Assembly: GCF_049316285.1 (NCBI RefSeq)
Contig: NZ_JBMOXA010000009.1
Span: 1-64,000, forward strand
Length of the DNA: 64,000 bases
Direction of reading: 5' to 3'
Source: Rhodoferax_B sp049316285
Lineage (GTDB): Bacteria; Pseudomonadota; Gammaproteobacteria; Burkholderiales; Burkholderiaceae_C
Below, in pieces: positions 8,978 through 17,253 of the stretch; position 1 is the first letter of the stretch, and each line of letters opens with the position of its first letter. A model generated the notes under the pieces. The model saw nothing but the letters and a program-made list of their open reading frames with translations, had not been told where the DNA came from and did no database searches. A program made the translations under genes and the position numbers.

Positions 8978-8998
8978 GTTTGCTTACTCCTGCCCTGC

Positions 8999-9304
8999 TT
9001 ACCAGCTGGCCTTGGTCACGCCGGGGATGTCACCAGCGAAAGCCAATTCACGAATTTTCGCGCGCGCCAAACCGAACTGGCGGAACGTGCCACGTGGACG
9101 ACCCGTGATCGCGCAACGGTTACGTTGACGCGTAGGGTTGGCGTTGCGGGGCAACTTTTGCAAAGCCAAGCGGGCAGCTGCGCGCTCTTCTTCGGTCTTG
9201 TTGACGTCGCTCGACGCCGCTTTCAGTTCAGCGTGCTTTTTTGCGTACTTGGCAACCAGTTGGTCGCGCTTCAGTTCGCGTTGAATCAGTGCTACTTTAG
9301 CCAC
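8999..9304 (-). CDS. rpsN: 30S ribosomal protein S14
   Basis: 101 aa, the long zinc-free (C-) form: the C-terminal half 'RNRCAITGRPRGTFRQFGLAR' has a single Cys rather than the CxxC pairs of the short form. It sits between rplE and rpsH, with 8 bp between the rplE stop and its start. Confidence 0.98.
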   Translation of the reverse strand: MAKVALIQRELKRDQLVAKYAKKHAELKAASSDVNKTEEERAAARLALQKLPRNANPTRQRNRCAITGRPRGTFRQFGLARAKIRELAFAGDIPGVTKASW

Positions 9305-9312
9305 ACGTCACC

Positions 9313-9852
9313 TCAGTTCTTGAACGGAAAACGGAAGCCGGTGAGCAGAGCTTTGCACTCTTCGTCACTCTTGGCCGTCGTCGTGATGCTGATATTGAGA
9401 CCGCGCAAGGCATCAACCTTGTCGTATTCAATTTCAGGGAAAATGATCTGTTCTTTGACGCCGATGTTGTAGTTACCACGGCCGTCAAAAGCGCGACCGG
9501 AAATACCACGGAAGTCACGAACACGGGGCAGCGCCACGGTCACGAAACGATCCAGGAATTCATACATCTGAACGCCACGCAGGGTCACCATGCAACCGAT
9601 GGCCTGGCCTTCGCGGATCTTGAAACCGGCGATAGCTTTCTTGGCCTTGGTCACCACAGGCTTTTGGCCCGCAATCTTGGTCAGATCGGCAACAGCGTTG
9701 TCCATGACCTTCTTGTCGGCAACAGCTTCGCTCACACCCATGTTCAACGTGATCTTGGTGATACGTGGAACTTGCATTGGCGAGGTGTAGCCAAACTTGG
9801 CCGTCAACTCAGGAGCGATTTTTTCGCGGTAGTGTTGTTGGAGTCGTGCCAT
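9313..9852 (-). CDS. rplE: 50S ribosomal protein L5
   Basis: 179 aa from the ATG at 9852 (MARLQQHYREKIAP), the usual length for betaproteobacterial L5. An ATG two codons earlier (9858) overlaps the rplX stop as ATGA, and an AAGG motif upstream serves either start, so the choice is not certain. Core motif: 'MQVPRITKITLNMGVSEA'. It binds 5S rRNA and contacts P-site tRNA. Confidence 0.97.
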   Translation of the reverse strand: MARLQQHYREKIAPELTAKFGYTSPMQVPRITKITLNMGVSEAVADKKVMDNAVADLTKIAGQKPVVTKAKKAIAGFKIREGQAIGCMVTLRGVQMYEFLDRFVTVALPRVRDFRGISGRAFDGRGNYNIGVKEQIIFPEIEYDKVDALRGLNISITTTAKSDEECKALLTGFRFPFKN

Positions 9853-9854
9853 GG

Positions 9855-10175
9855 TCATGCCACCTTGATTTCTTCGCCGCTGGATTTGTAAACGCGCACG
9901 CGCTTACCATCAGCCAGCACCTTGATGCCAACGCGATCGGCCTTGCCGGTTGCCGCATTGAAGATCGCCACATTGGACTGGTGAATCGGCATGGTCTTTT
10001 CAACGATGCCACCGGTCGTACCCTTGAGAGGGTTCGGCTTGGCGTGCTTCTTCACCAGGTTGATACCTTCAACCACCACGTGGGAGTCATCCTTGCGCAG
10101 CGAAACCACGCCGCGCTTGCCCTTGTCGCGCCCTGCGAGCACGATCACCTCGTCGCCCTTGCGAATTTTGTTCAT
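9855..10175 (-). CDS. rplX: 50S ribosomal protein L24
   Basis: 106 aa with the N-terminal KOW motif 'KIRKGDEVIVLAGRDKGKRG'. It is an early 50S assembly initiator. It lies 9 bp after rplN, and its stop overlaps a possible rplE start. Confidence 0.98.
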   Translation of the reverse strand: MNKIRKGDEVIVLAGRDKGKRGVVSLRKDDSHVVVEGINLVKKHAKPNPLKGTTGGIVEKTMPIHQSNVAIFNAATGKADRVGIKVLADGKRVRVYKSSGEEIKVA

Positions 10176-10184
10176 GTCGTGTCC

Positions 10185-10553
10185 TTACAGAACTTCAGGA
10201 GCCAAAGACACGATCTTCATGAACTTTTCAGTGCGCAACTCGCGCGTCACTGGTCCGAAGATGCGGGTGCCGATAGGCTCCAGCTTTGCGTTGAGCAACA
10301 CTGCTGCGTTGCCGTCGAATTTAACGAGCGAACCGTCAGCGCGGCGGATGCCCTTCGCCGTACGAACCACCACCGCGCTATAGATCTCGCCTTTTTTGAC
10401 GCGACCACGCGGAGCAGCTTCTTTGATGCTCACTTTGATAATGTCGCCAACACTTGCGTAGCGACGCTTGGAACCGCCCAGCACCTTGATGCAAAGAACG
10501 GACTTCGCGCCAGTGTTGTCGGCAACATCTAACCGGGATTCAGTTTGGATCAT
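10185..10553 (-). CDS. rplN: 50S ribosomal protein L14
   Basis: 122 aa from the ATG at 10553 (MIQTESRLDVADNTGAKSV), the universal L14 start. An upstream in-frame codon at 10568 would add five residues not seen in relatives. It is the first gene of this transcription unit, preceded by a strong promoter about 130 bp upstream. The S10-cluster genes that usually precede it are not adjacent here. Confidence 0.98.
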   Translation of the reverse strand: MIQTESRLDVADNTGAKSVLCIKVLGGSKRRYASVGDIIKVSIKEAAPRGRVKKGEIYSAVVVRTAKGIRRADGSLVKFDGNAAVLLNAKLEPIGTRIFGPVTRELRTEKFMKIVSLAPEVL

Positions 10554-10862
10554 TTCAATATTTCCCAACTTGCACCAAACGCTGGAGGGCGCCTAGTCAG
10601 TCTTGGGCCCGTCAGCCGCACCACAAACCACTTGCAGTGCCTTTGATTGGGCAGAAACATCGCTTTTTAGAGCGAAGCCTTTGATTATGCAGCGGGCGGT
10701 ATTTTTTGTCAACCGACTGCGAAGAAAATAAGCACACGAACCGAAATCGCCTTCGACGCGTGTTAGCAGCCGGTTTGAAGCGCGCTGGAAAACGCCTAGA
10801 AACTTCATTTTTAATAGCATGTGGCGCAGACCCACTCGATCTTTTCCCGGAAAACAATACCC
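10554..10862. other. Intergenic region between rplN and the LysR-type gene
   Basis: About 309 bp between divergent genes. It holds the rplN promoter and a leader of roughly 120 nt in which I find no clear terminator or ribosomal-protein binding hairpin. The rest (10713-10862) must contain the LysR gene's promoter, but no clear -35/-10 pair was found. Confidence 0.6.
10684..10712 (-). promoter_or_regulatory. Sigma70-type promoter of the rplN-rplQ operon
   Basis: On the minus strand: -35 TTGACA at 10707-10712, a 17-nt spacer, -10 CATAAT at 10684-10689. This is a near-consensus promoter with ideal spacing, pointing to rplN. The predicted start is near 10677, giving a leader of roughly 120 nt. 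Confidence 0.85.
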
Positions 10863-11867
10863 ATGCCCCTCCCACTCACCTTAGGCGGCCAAAAAACCGC
10901 CAGCGTCACCATTCGGCAACTGCGGGCGTTTGTGGCGGTGGCGGAAGACGGCAGCATCACACGCGCGGCGCAACGCCTGCACCTCACGCCATCGGCGTTG
11001 TCGATGTTGATCATCGGCCTGGAAGGTGAACTGTCGGTGCGGCTGTTCGAGCGCACCACACGGCGCATGGCGCTGAGCGAAGCCGGGCAGGAATTGCTGC
11101 CCGCCATTTCCAAGGTGTTTGTTGATCTGGACATTGCCTTTGATGCGCTGCGCCAGTTCTCCGACCGGCGCAGTGGCCGCTTTGCCGTGGCAACCTCGCC
11201 GTTGCTGGCCGCCACCTTGCTGCCCGGTTTGCTGGCCAGCTTTCGCGAGCGTTTTCCGGCGATTCGGGTCGACATCCTGGATTTGCCCGTCGATGGCATT
11301 GCCCAGGCCGTGCGCAGCGGGCAGGCTGATTTTGGTGTCTGCACCATCGACACCGACCCCAGCGACCTCGTCATCAGCCCGCTCTACCAGGACCGGCTGA
11401 TGCTGGCCTGCCCCGAGCAACACCCGCTCGCCCAGCAGGCTTCCGTGCGCTGGAGCGACTTGACCAGCGAACCGCTGATTTGGCTGCGCTCCGGCAGCGG
11501 CCTGCGCCGCCTGGTGGAACAGGGCTTCGCGCAAGCGGGTGAGGCCGTGGCACCGGCCTTCGAGGTCGCCAACGTCACCACCGCCATGGGCTTGATTGAG
11601 GCCGGCCTGGGCATTTCCATACTGCCGGCCTACGCCTTGCGGCGCACCCGCGCCGTTGGCGTCAAGGGCGTGCCACTGACCACGCCTGTGCTGGAGCGCA
11701 GCATCGTGGCCCTGACCGCCCAGGGGCGTGCGCTGTCGGCCCCCTGCCAGAGCTTTCTGAGCCACTTTCAAAGCGGCATCGCCGCGCAGGATGCCTCCAT
11801 GGCCGCGGCCGAACCCGGCGCAGCAAAAGCCACGCCCGCCAAACGCACACGCCGCAAAACGAGCTGA
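10863..11867 (+). CDS. LysR-type transcriptional regulator
   Basis: 334 aa from the ATG at 10863; a GTG at 10821 is in frame but adds an unconserved stretch. The N-terminal winged HTH spans about 15-75 ('LRAFVAVAEDGSITRAAQRLHLTPSALSMLI'). It is followed by a periplasmic-binding-protein-like effector domain (about 100-305). A Lys/Arg-rich tail (AKRTRRKTS) follows, slightly long for the family. The target is not predictable: no divergent metabolic gene lies beside it, only rplN on one side and purT about 95 bp downstream on the same strand. Confidence 0.9.
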   Translation: MPLPLTLGGQKTASVTIRQLRAFVAVAEDGSITRAAQRLHLTPSALSMLIIGLEGELSVRLFERTTRRMALSEAGQELLPAISKVFVDLDIAFDALRQFSDRRSGRFAVATSPLLAATLLPGLLASFRERFPAIRVDILDLPVDGIAQAVRSGQADFGVCTIDTDPSDLVISPLYQDRLMLACPEQHPLAQQASVRWSDLTSEPLIWLRSGSGLRRLVEQGFAQAGEAVAPAFEVANVTTAMGLIEAGLGISILPAYALRRTRAVGVKGVPLTTPVLERSIVALTAQGRALSAPCQSFLSHFQSGIAAQDASMAAAEPGAAKATPAKRTRRKTS

Positions 11868-11962
11868 AGGCGCGGGGGCTCACTAAAATACCCGCACTCC
11901 CCGGTTTCCATCCCGCCACACGCGCTGCACACACCTCACAAGCGCCAACCCTGTTCTCTCAC

Positions 11963-13168
11963 ATGACCACCTTCGGCACCCCTCTCTCCCCCAACGCAAC
12001 CAAAGTCATGCTCCTCGGCTCCGGCGAGCTGGGCAAAGAGGTGCTGATCGCCCTGCAGCGCCTGGGCGTGGAAACCATTGCGGTAGACCGCTACGAAAAC
12101 GCGCCCGGCCAGCAGGTGGCACACCACGCGCGCACCATCACCATGAGCGACCCGGCCCAGCTCAAGGCACTGATCGAAGCCGAAAAACCCGCCATGGTGG
12201 TGCCCGAGATCGAAGCCATCGCCACGCCCATGCTCGAAGAGCTGGAAGCCGCCGGTGTGGTGCGCGTGATCCCCACCGCGCGCGCCGCACGCCTGACCAT
12301 GGACCGTGAAGGCATACGCCGCCTGGCCGCCGAAACCCTGGGCCTGGCCACCAGCCCCTACGTGTTCTGCGACTCGCTGGCCGAGTTGCAGGCTGCGGTG
12401 GACAGCAAGATCGGCTACCCCTGCATCGTCAAGCCGGTGATGAGTTCGTCGGGCAAGGGCCAGAGCAAGATCAGCGGCCCGGCCGACGTGCAAAAAGCCT
12501 GGGACTACGCCATGGCCGGTGGCCGCGTCAGCCACGGCCGCGTCATCGTCGAAGGTTTTATCGACTTTGACTACGAAATCACCCAACTGACCGTGCGCGC
12601 CAAGGGCGCCAGCGGCCAGATCGAAACCCACTTCTGCGACCCCATAGGCCACATCCAGGTCAGCGGCGACTACGTGGAAAGCTGGCAGCCACACCCCATG
12701 CACCCGACCGCTCTCGAGAAGGCACGCCAGATCTCCAAAGCCGTGACCGACAACCTCGGTGGCCAGGGCCTGTTCGGCGTCGAGTTGTTCGTGAAGGGCG
12801 AAGACGTCTGGTTCAGCGAAGTCAGCCCACGTCCACACGACACCGGCATGGTCACCATGACCACGCAATGGCAGAACGAGTTTGAATTACACGCCCGCGC
12901 CATCCTTGGCCTGCCCGTCAACACCAGCCTGAAGAGCCCCGGCGCCAGCGCCGTGATCTACGGCGGCGTGGACGCCCTGGGCATAGTCTTCGACGGCGTG
13001 GCCGAAGCCCTGCAAGTGCCGAACACCGATATCCGTCTGTTCGGCAAACCCGAGAGCTTCACCAAGCGCCGCATGGGTGTGGCACTGGCATTTGATGCCG
13101 ACGTGGAAGTGGCCCGCAGCAACGCCAAATTGGCCGCCTCCAAGGTGCGCCCACACACGGCGAAGTAA
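11963..13168 (+). CDS. purT: Formate-dependent phosphoribosylglycinamide formyltransferase (GAR transformylase 2)
   Basis: 401 aa ATP-grasp enzyme that makes formyl-GAR from GAR, formate and ATP, the third step of purine synthesis, without folate. The N-terminal Rossmann-like part shows 'VMLLGSGELGKEVLIALQRLG'. The ATP-grasp core includes 'CIVKPVMSSSGKGQS' and the metal/ATP site 'EVSPRPHDTGMVT'. Length matches E. coli PurT. No other purine gene is next to it. A REP-like double palindrome follows the stop. Confidence 0.97.
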   Translation: MTTFGTPLSPNATKVMLLGSGELGKEVLIALQRLGVETIAVDRYENAPGQQVAHHARTITMSDPAQLKALIEAEKPAMVVPEIEAIATPMLEELEAAGVVRVIPTARAARLTMDREGIRRLAAETLGLATSPYVFCDSLAELQAAVDSKIGYPCIVKPVMSSSGKGQSKISGPADVQKAWDYAMAGGRVSHGRVIVEGFIDFDYEITQLTVRAKGASGQIETHFCDPIGHIQVSGDYVESWQPHPMHPTALEKARQISKAVTDNLGGQGLFGVELFVKGEDVWFSEVSPRPHDTGMVTMTTQWQNEFELHARAILGLPVNTSLKSPGASAVIYGGVDALGIVFDGVAEALQVPNTDIRLFGKPESFTKRRMGVALAFDADVEVARSNAKLAASKVRPHTAK

Positions 13169-13176
13169 GCCGTTCG

Positions 13177-13216
13177 GCTATCAACTTTGATAGCTGCTTG
13201 CGGATATCCAGCAAGC
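13177..13216. repeat. REP-like double palindrome
   Basis: Two adjacent palindromes: GCTATCAA (13177-13184) with TTGATAGC (13187-13194), then GCTTGC (13196-13201) with GCAAGC (13211-13216). The same motifs recur in altered form elsewhere in the window (20799-20844, 40081-40110, 55981-55997). It lies between purT and the mscS-like gene. Confidence 0.7.
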
Positions 13217-13310
13217 GACCCCTGCCCATTTAGCTTCATTTCTACAACAGACGGCGCCGCCCATCCCGCTCGGGGTGGCGGCGTTTCCAGGCTCTGGGTA
13301 GGATGCAGCC

Positions 13311-14402
13311 ATGCACAACATGGACTGGGCCGCCTTCATGCGGCTGACGGATGAGGGTTTGCTGCTCGCGCTGACGCTGGCCCTTGTGGCGGGCCTGGTC
13401 ATCCACAGGGTGGGGCTGCTCGTCCTGCGCCGGGTGACGCGCACTTCGGTCACCAGCGCCAGCCTTGTCGAGGCGATCCGCGCCCCCACCCAGGTGCTGT
13501 TGCCACTGGCGGCCATCAGCGCCGTGCTGCATGGCGCGTCCAGCGACTTTCCACTGATAGGCCCGTTGCGCTACTTCTCTGAGCTGTTGCTCGTGGTCGC
13601 GGTCACCTGGCTCGGGACCAGCATCATTCGCGGTGTCACCGATGGCATCCTGCTGCACTACCCGTTGAACGGCCCGAACAGCTTTCACGCACGACGCATC
13701 CACACGCGCACGCGCGTGCTGGCCAGAACCTTGATGGTTTTGGTATGGATCATAGGCACGGCCCTGATTCTGCGCACCGTCCCCGGCGCGCGCCAGATCG
13801 GCACCAGCCTGCTGGCCTCCGCCGGTGTGGCCGGATTGGTGGTGGGCATCGCGGCACGCTCGGTCTTCTCCAATCTGCTGGCCGGACTGCAGATCGCACT
13901 GACCCAGCCGATACGCCTGGACGACGTGCTCATCGTGCAGGGTGAATGGGGCCGTGTCTCGGAAATCACCGGCACCTACGTGGTGCTGGCCATCTGGGAC
14001 GAGCGCCGACTGATCATTCCGCTGCAGTGGTTCATTGAGAACCCCTTCCAGAACTGGACGCGCCACAACGCCGACCTGATAGGTTCAGTCTTCCTCTGGA
14101 CCGACTTCCGCCTGCCCATGGCGCCGCTGCGCGCAGAAGCCTTGCGCATCTGCCAGTCTTCGCCGGACTGGGATGGCCGGCTGTGCAAAGTGCAGATCAC
14201 CGATACCAATGAACGCGCCATGCGGGTCCGTGTGCTGGCCACATCTTCCGACTCGGACAAGAACTGGGACTTGCGCTGCGCAGTGCGCGAAGGCCTGCTG
14301 GACTTCATTCAGCGTGAATACCCGCAATGCCTGCCGCTGGTGCGCACCGAGCCGGATGAACGCACACCGCCAGCGGCCCTGGACCTGGCCTCAGGCGCGT
14401 AA
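13311..14402 (+). CDS. MscS-family mechanosensitive ion channel
   Basis: 363 aa; MHNMDWAAFM leaves a second ATG three codons in. About five hydrophobic segments lie in the first 200 residues. The last is the pore helix, Gly/Ala-rich ('ASAGVAGLVVGIAARSVFSN'), followed by the MscS beta domain ('QPIRLDDVLIVQGEWGRVSEITGTYV') and a C-terminal alpha/beta domain. It releases solutes under hypo-osmotic shock. The 3' end overlaps the convergent DeoR-type gene by 12 bp. Confidence 0.92.
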   Translation: MHNMDWAAFMRLTDEGLLLALTLALVAGLVIHRVGLLVLRRVTRTSVTSASLVEAIRAPTQVLLPLAAISAVLHGASSDFPLIGPLRYFSELLLVVAVTWLGTSIIRGVTDGILLHYPLNGPNSFHARRIHTRTRVLARTLMVLVWIIGTALILRTVPGARQIGTSLLASAGVAGLVVGIAARSVFSNLLAGLQIALTQPIRLDDVLIVQGEWGRVSEITGTYVVLAIWDERRLIIPLQWFIENPFQNWTRHNADLIGSVFLWTDFRLPMAPLRAEALRICQSSPDWDGRLCKVQITDTNERAMRVRVLATSSDSDKNWDLRCAVREGLLDFIQREYPQCLPLVRTEPDERTPPAALDLASGA

Positions 14403-15146
14403 CACCGTCAGGCCTTCGGCCTCGAACGGCGCACAGATCTTCTCCGGAGTATCGGCCTCGACCACCAGCCCTGCGGCTTCGCGGCAAGCGGCAATCACAT
14501 AAGGCGAAGCCGCGTTCAACTTCTCGGCCGAGGCCAGCACCCAGGTTTCCGCCGCCTGGGCCATCAAAGCGCGTTTCACCAAGGCCTCTTCCATATCGCC
14601 GGTACTCAGGCCCGAACTGGCACTCACCCCGGAGGCGCCCATGAAATACAGGTCGGCATGGATACGGCTGATGGCCTCGACCGTGGCCGCACCCACGGCC
14701 ACCACCGAGTGTTTGTAGAAGCGCCCGCCGAGCAGTTGCACCTCGATCAGCGGGTGCTCCACCAGCGCCAGCGCAATCGTCGGGCTGTGGGTGACCACGG
14801 TGGCCCGCAAGCTGCTTGGCAATTGCAACGCCAGTTGTTGGCAACTGGTGCCGCCATCGATGAACACCACCTGCCCGGGTTGCACCAGCGCTGCCCCTGC
14901 ACGGCCAATGGCTTGTTTCCCCGGCACGGCCAGCGCGCTGCGCACGGCGAAATTGCCCGCGGCAGGAGAGGCTGGCAAGGCGCCGCCGTGCACCCGCTGC
15001 AGCAGGCCCTCGGCCGCCAGGGCGCGCAGGTCGCGGCGTATGGTGTCTTCCGACAGGTTCAGGCTTTCGCTCAGGCTGGCGGCGACGATGCGGCCATCCT
15101 GGCGCAGCTTGTCGAGTATGAGTTGTTTGCGTTGCTGGGTGAGCAT
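14391..15146 (-). CDS. DeoR/GlpR-family transcriptional regulator
   Basis: 251 aa. The N-terminal DeoR HTH (about 5-57) contains 'SLSESLNLSEDTIRRDLRAL' and 'LLQRVHGGAL'. The C-terminal sugar-phosphate sensor domain has the phosphate-loop-like 'FIDGGTSCQQLA'. Such proteins repress sugar or nucleoside genes until a phosphorylated sugar binds. It is divergent from the NudK-like gene, and the shared region carries four TTGCACG-type half-sites, so self-regulation and control of that hydrolase are likely. Confidence 0.92.
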   Translation of the reverse strand: MLTQQRKQLILDKLRQDGRIVAASLSESLNLSEDTIRRDLRALAAEGLLQRVHGGALPASPAAGNFAVRSALAVPGKQAIGRAGAALVQPGQVVFIDGGTSCQQLALQLPSSLRATVVTHSPTIALALVEHPLIEVQLLGGRFYKHSVVAVGAATVEAISRIHADLYFMGASGVSASSGLSTGDMEEALVKRALMAQAAETWVLASAEKLNAASPYVIAACREAAGLVVEADTPEKICAPFEAEGLTVLRA

Positions 15147-15160
15147 GGGGCGATGTTAAC

Positions 15161-15236
15161 TTGCACGAGCTTGCATGTTTATCTTCGGATTTGCACGATT
15201 TTTCTTGTTTTGATTAAAATAGGCAAAAACGTGCAA
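15161..15236. promoter_or_regulatory. Putative DeoR-family operator: four TTGCACG-type half-sites
   Basis: TTGCACG at 15161-15167, TTGCATG at 15171-15177, TTGCACG at 15191-15197 and the inverted CGTGCAA at 15230-15236. They bracket the predicted promoter of the NudK-like gene and lie 15-90 bp upstream of the DeoR-type start. The repeats are seen directly; their binding by this regulator is inferred. Confidence 0.55.
15191..15220 (+). promoter_or_regulatory. Putative promoter of the NudK-like gene
   Basis: -35 TTGCAC (15191-15196), 18-nt spacer, -10 TAAAAT (15215-15220), about 40 nt before the start codon. The -35 overlaps one TTGCACG half-site, as expected for a repressed promoter. Confidence 0.5.
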
Positions 15237-15262
15237 CCTGATTGAGCCAAAGGAGCAACATC

Positions 15263-15856
15263 ATGCAAACCCAAGAACCCATTCGCATGGTCGACGTGCA
15301 GGTTTTGTCTAACGACTGGTACTTGCTGAAGAAAAACACCTTCGACCTGCGCCGCCGCGACGGCCAATGGCAGCGCCAAAGCCGCGAGACCTACGACCGT
15401 GGCAACGGCGCCACCATCCTGCTCTACAACCGCGCCCAGGGCACGGTGGTGCTGACACGCCAGTTCCGCCTGCCGGCCTACGTGAACGGCACGCCCGATG
15501 GCCGCCTGATCGAAACCTGCGCCGGCCTGCTCGACCAGGACGACCCGGAAACCTGCATCCGCCGCGAAACCGAAGAAGAAACCGGCTTTCGCATCCACGC
15601 CGTGCGCAAGGTGTTCGAGGCCTACATGAGCCCGGGTTCGGTGACCGAGCGGCTGTACTTCTTTGTGGGTGAATACAGCCATGCCGACAAGGTATCCAAG
15701 GGCGGCGGCCACGCCCATGAGGGCGAAGACATTGAAGTGCTGGAAGTGCCGCTGAACACGGCGATGGCGTGGATTACCGAGGGCAAGATCTGCGACGGCA
15801 AAACCATCATGCTGCTGCAGCACGCCAAGCTCAGCTGTTTGCTTAACCCGGCCTAA
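15263..15856 (+). CDS. nudK: Nudix hydrolase, GDP-mannose pyrophosphatase (NudK) type
   Basis: 197 aa from the ATG at 15263, preceded by AAGGAG at 7 nt; an earlier in-frame codon at 15242 lacks such a site. A Nudix signature is present around residues 90-112 ('GLLDQDDPETCIRRETEEET'). The flanking sequence ('ILLYNRAQGTVVLTRQFRLP', 'YMSPGSVTERLYFFVGEY') resembles NudK/ADP-sugar pyrophosphatases. The likely reaction is hydrolysis of GDP-mannose or a related NDP-sugar to sugar phosphate and NMP. Divergent DeoR-type gene suggests sugar-phosphate-responsive control. Confidence 0.85.
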   Translation: MQTQEPIRMVDVQVLSNDWYLLKKNTFDLRRRDGQWQRQSRETYDRGNGATILLYNRAQGTVVLTRQFRLPAYVNGTPDGRLIETCAGLLDQDDPETCIRRETEEETGFRIHAVRKVFEAYMSPGSVTERLYFFVGEYSHADKVSKGGGHAHEGEDIEVLEVPLNTAMAWITEGKICDGKTIMLLQHAKLSCLLNPA

Positions 15857-15919
15857 AGCGCGGCCACGGTCTCCAGATCAGAACACCACAGAACTGGCTG
15901 CGCCAGGCTGTTGGTGTTG

Positions 15920-15977
15920 CCCCCTGCAAGGGGGGTTGGCGTAGTGACACGAAGTGCGCGAAGACTGGGGGTGAGCC
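15920..15977. repeat. Tandem intergenic repeat, copy 1
   Basis: A 58-bp unit starting with the small palindrome CCCCC-tgcaa-GGGGG and ending GACTGGGGGTGAGCC. Near-identical to copy 2 at 15984-16040 (a handful of differences). Confidence 0.9.
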
Positions 15978-15983
15978 CCGCCT

Positions 15984-16040
15984 CCCCCTGTAAGGGGGTT
16001 GGCGCAGTGACACGCAGTGCACGAAGACTGGGGGTGAGCC
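15984..16040. repeat. Tandem intergenic repeat, copy 2
   Basis: A 57-bp near-copy of 15920-15977 in the same orientation, 6 bp further on. Its last base is the final base of the stop codon of the minus-strand diguanylate cyclase gene, so the array exactly fills the space between two convergent genes. Confidence 0.9.
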
Positions 16041-17206
16041 TAAATGACGGTATGGCCGACGCCGCCAGCCGACAGCTCCATGCGGCCACGGCCGTTGTGC
16101 TTGGCCTGGTAAAGGGCCAAGTCGGCGCGCGCCAGCAGCCCCGCCAGCGTGCCATCGCCATCTTTCAGCACGGCCACACCGGCGCTGTAGTCCAACTCAA
16201 AACCCAGTTCCTTTTTCGACGCGTCGAGCAGGCGCGTACGCAGCCGTTGGTCAAAGCCGGTGGCAGCCGATTTGTGGGTGTTGGACAGCACGATGCAAAA
16301 CTCTTCGCCGCCCAGGCGCCCCACCAAGTCTCCGGTGCGCCGCGTGACCCGCAGCATGCGCGCAAACAGGCGCAGCGCGCGGTCGCCGACCTCGTGGCCG
16401 TGGCGGTCGTTGATGCGCTTGAAATGGTCCAGGTCAAGCATGATCAGCGTCATGGGCAGGTGGTAACGCACGGCGTTGGCAAACACCCCCTCGGCGCGCT
16501 CGGTCCAGCCCCGGCGGTTCAGCAGGCCAGTCAGCCCGTCGGTCATGGCCTGGCGGCGCAGCTTGCTCTCGGCTTCTTCACGCCAGGCCACCAGCACCAT
16601 CACGGTGACCAGCAGCAGGGCCACATTGCCCATCAACGCCACCACCACATTGATGGGGTGCGACATGTCCACGCTGCTTTGCAGCGCCCCTGCCTGCACG
16701 CTGAGCACCACACCGCGCACCAGTGCCAATACCGCCACCGCCAACAGGCAGCCACACAACATGCCACGCCAGCGCCGCGAGCTGCGCCGCATCGGCGCCA
16801 ATGTGGCGCGCGCCACCACCAGCAGCGCAACGGCCAGGCAGCCATTGCTCCACACCGCGTTCAGCAAAGGGAAACGCAGGGTCAGCAAATATCCCAAGGG
16901 AGCCACCACCAGCAGCACGCGCAGAATCATTTCACCGCCACGTGTGCCCAGCCAGCCGTTCAGCGCACGGTGCAGCAGCCATAAGCCAGCATGCAGCAAC
17001 AACACCCCCAGCGCCAGCCACCAGTGTTCAGCCCCCAGGGTGGACACGGGCACCGTGGTCCAAGCCAGGGCCTGGGCCAGCACCGCCAACTGCGCACAGC
17101 GCGCAGCCACACTGACGCCGCGGCCCATGATCAACAGCAGAGCCAGCGCCACCGCCAGCTGGTTGCAGGCGGTCACGACAAGCAGGGTGGTGACGTCAAG
17201 TTGCAT
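16040..17206 (-). CDS. Membrane-bound diguanylate cyclase (GGDEF)
   Basis: 388 aa from the ATG at 17206 (MQLDVTTLLV); the frame is open further upstream but that stretch lies inside amn. Six or so hydrophobic segments fill residues 5-205. The GGDEF domain (about 220-375) shows 'MTDGLTGLLNRRGW', 'LDLDHFKRINDRHGHEVGD' and the active site GGEEF. An RTGD inhibitory I-site sits five residues before it, so the enzyme should make c-di-GMP with product feedback. It lies 47 bp downstream of amn on the same strand and may be co-transcribed. Confidence 0.93.
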   Translation of the reverse strand: MQLDVTTLLVVTACNQLAVALALLLIMGRGVSVAARCAQLAVLAQALAWTTVPVSTLGAEHWWLALGVLLLHAGLWLLHRALNGWLGTRGGEMILRVLLVVAPLGYLLTLRFPLLNAVWSNGCLAVALLVVARATLAPMRRSSRRWRGMLCGCLLAVAVLALVRGVVLSVQAGALQSSVDMSHPINVVVALMGNVALLLVTVMVLVAWREEAESKLRRQAMTDGLTGLLNRRGWTERAEGVFANAVRYHLPMTLIMLDLDHFKRINDRHGHEVGDRALRLFARMLRVTRRTGDLVGRLGGEEFCIVLSNTHKSAATGFDQRLRTRLLDASKKELGFELDYSAGVAVLKDGDGTLAGLLARADLALYQAKHNGRGRMELSAGGVGHTVI

Positions 17207-17253
17207 GAGGGTCGTTGGGTCCGGTATTCGACGCGCGCGAAATGGCAGAAGGC

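Noticed and set aside
15920..16040. Tandem repeats as a CRISPR array
   Set aside because: Only two units, 6 bp apart with no spacer-like sequence, and no cas genes in the window.
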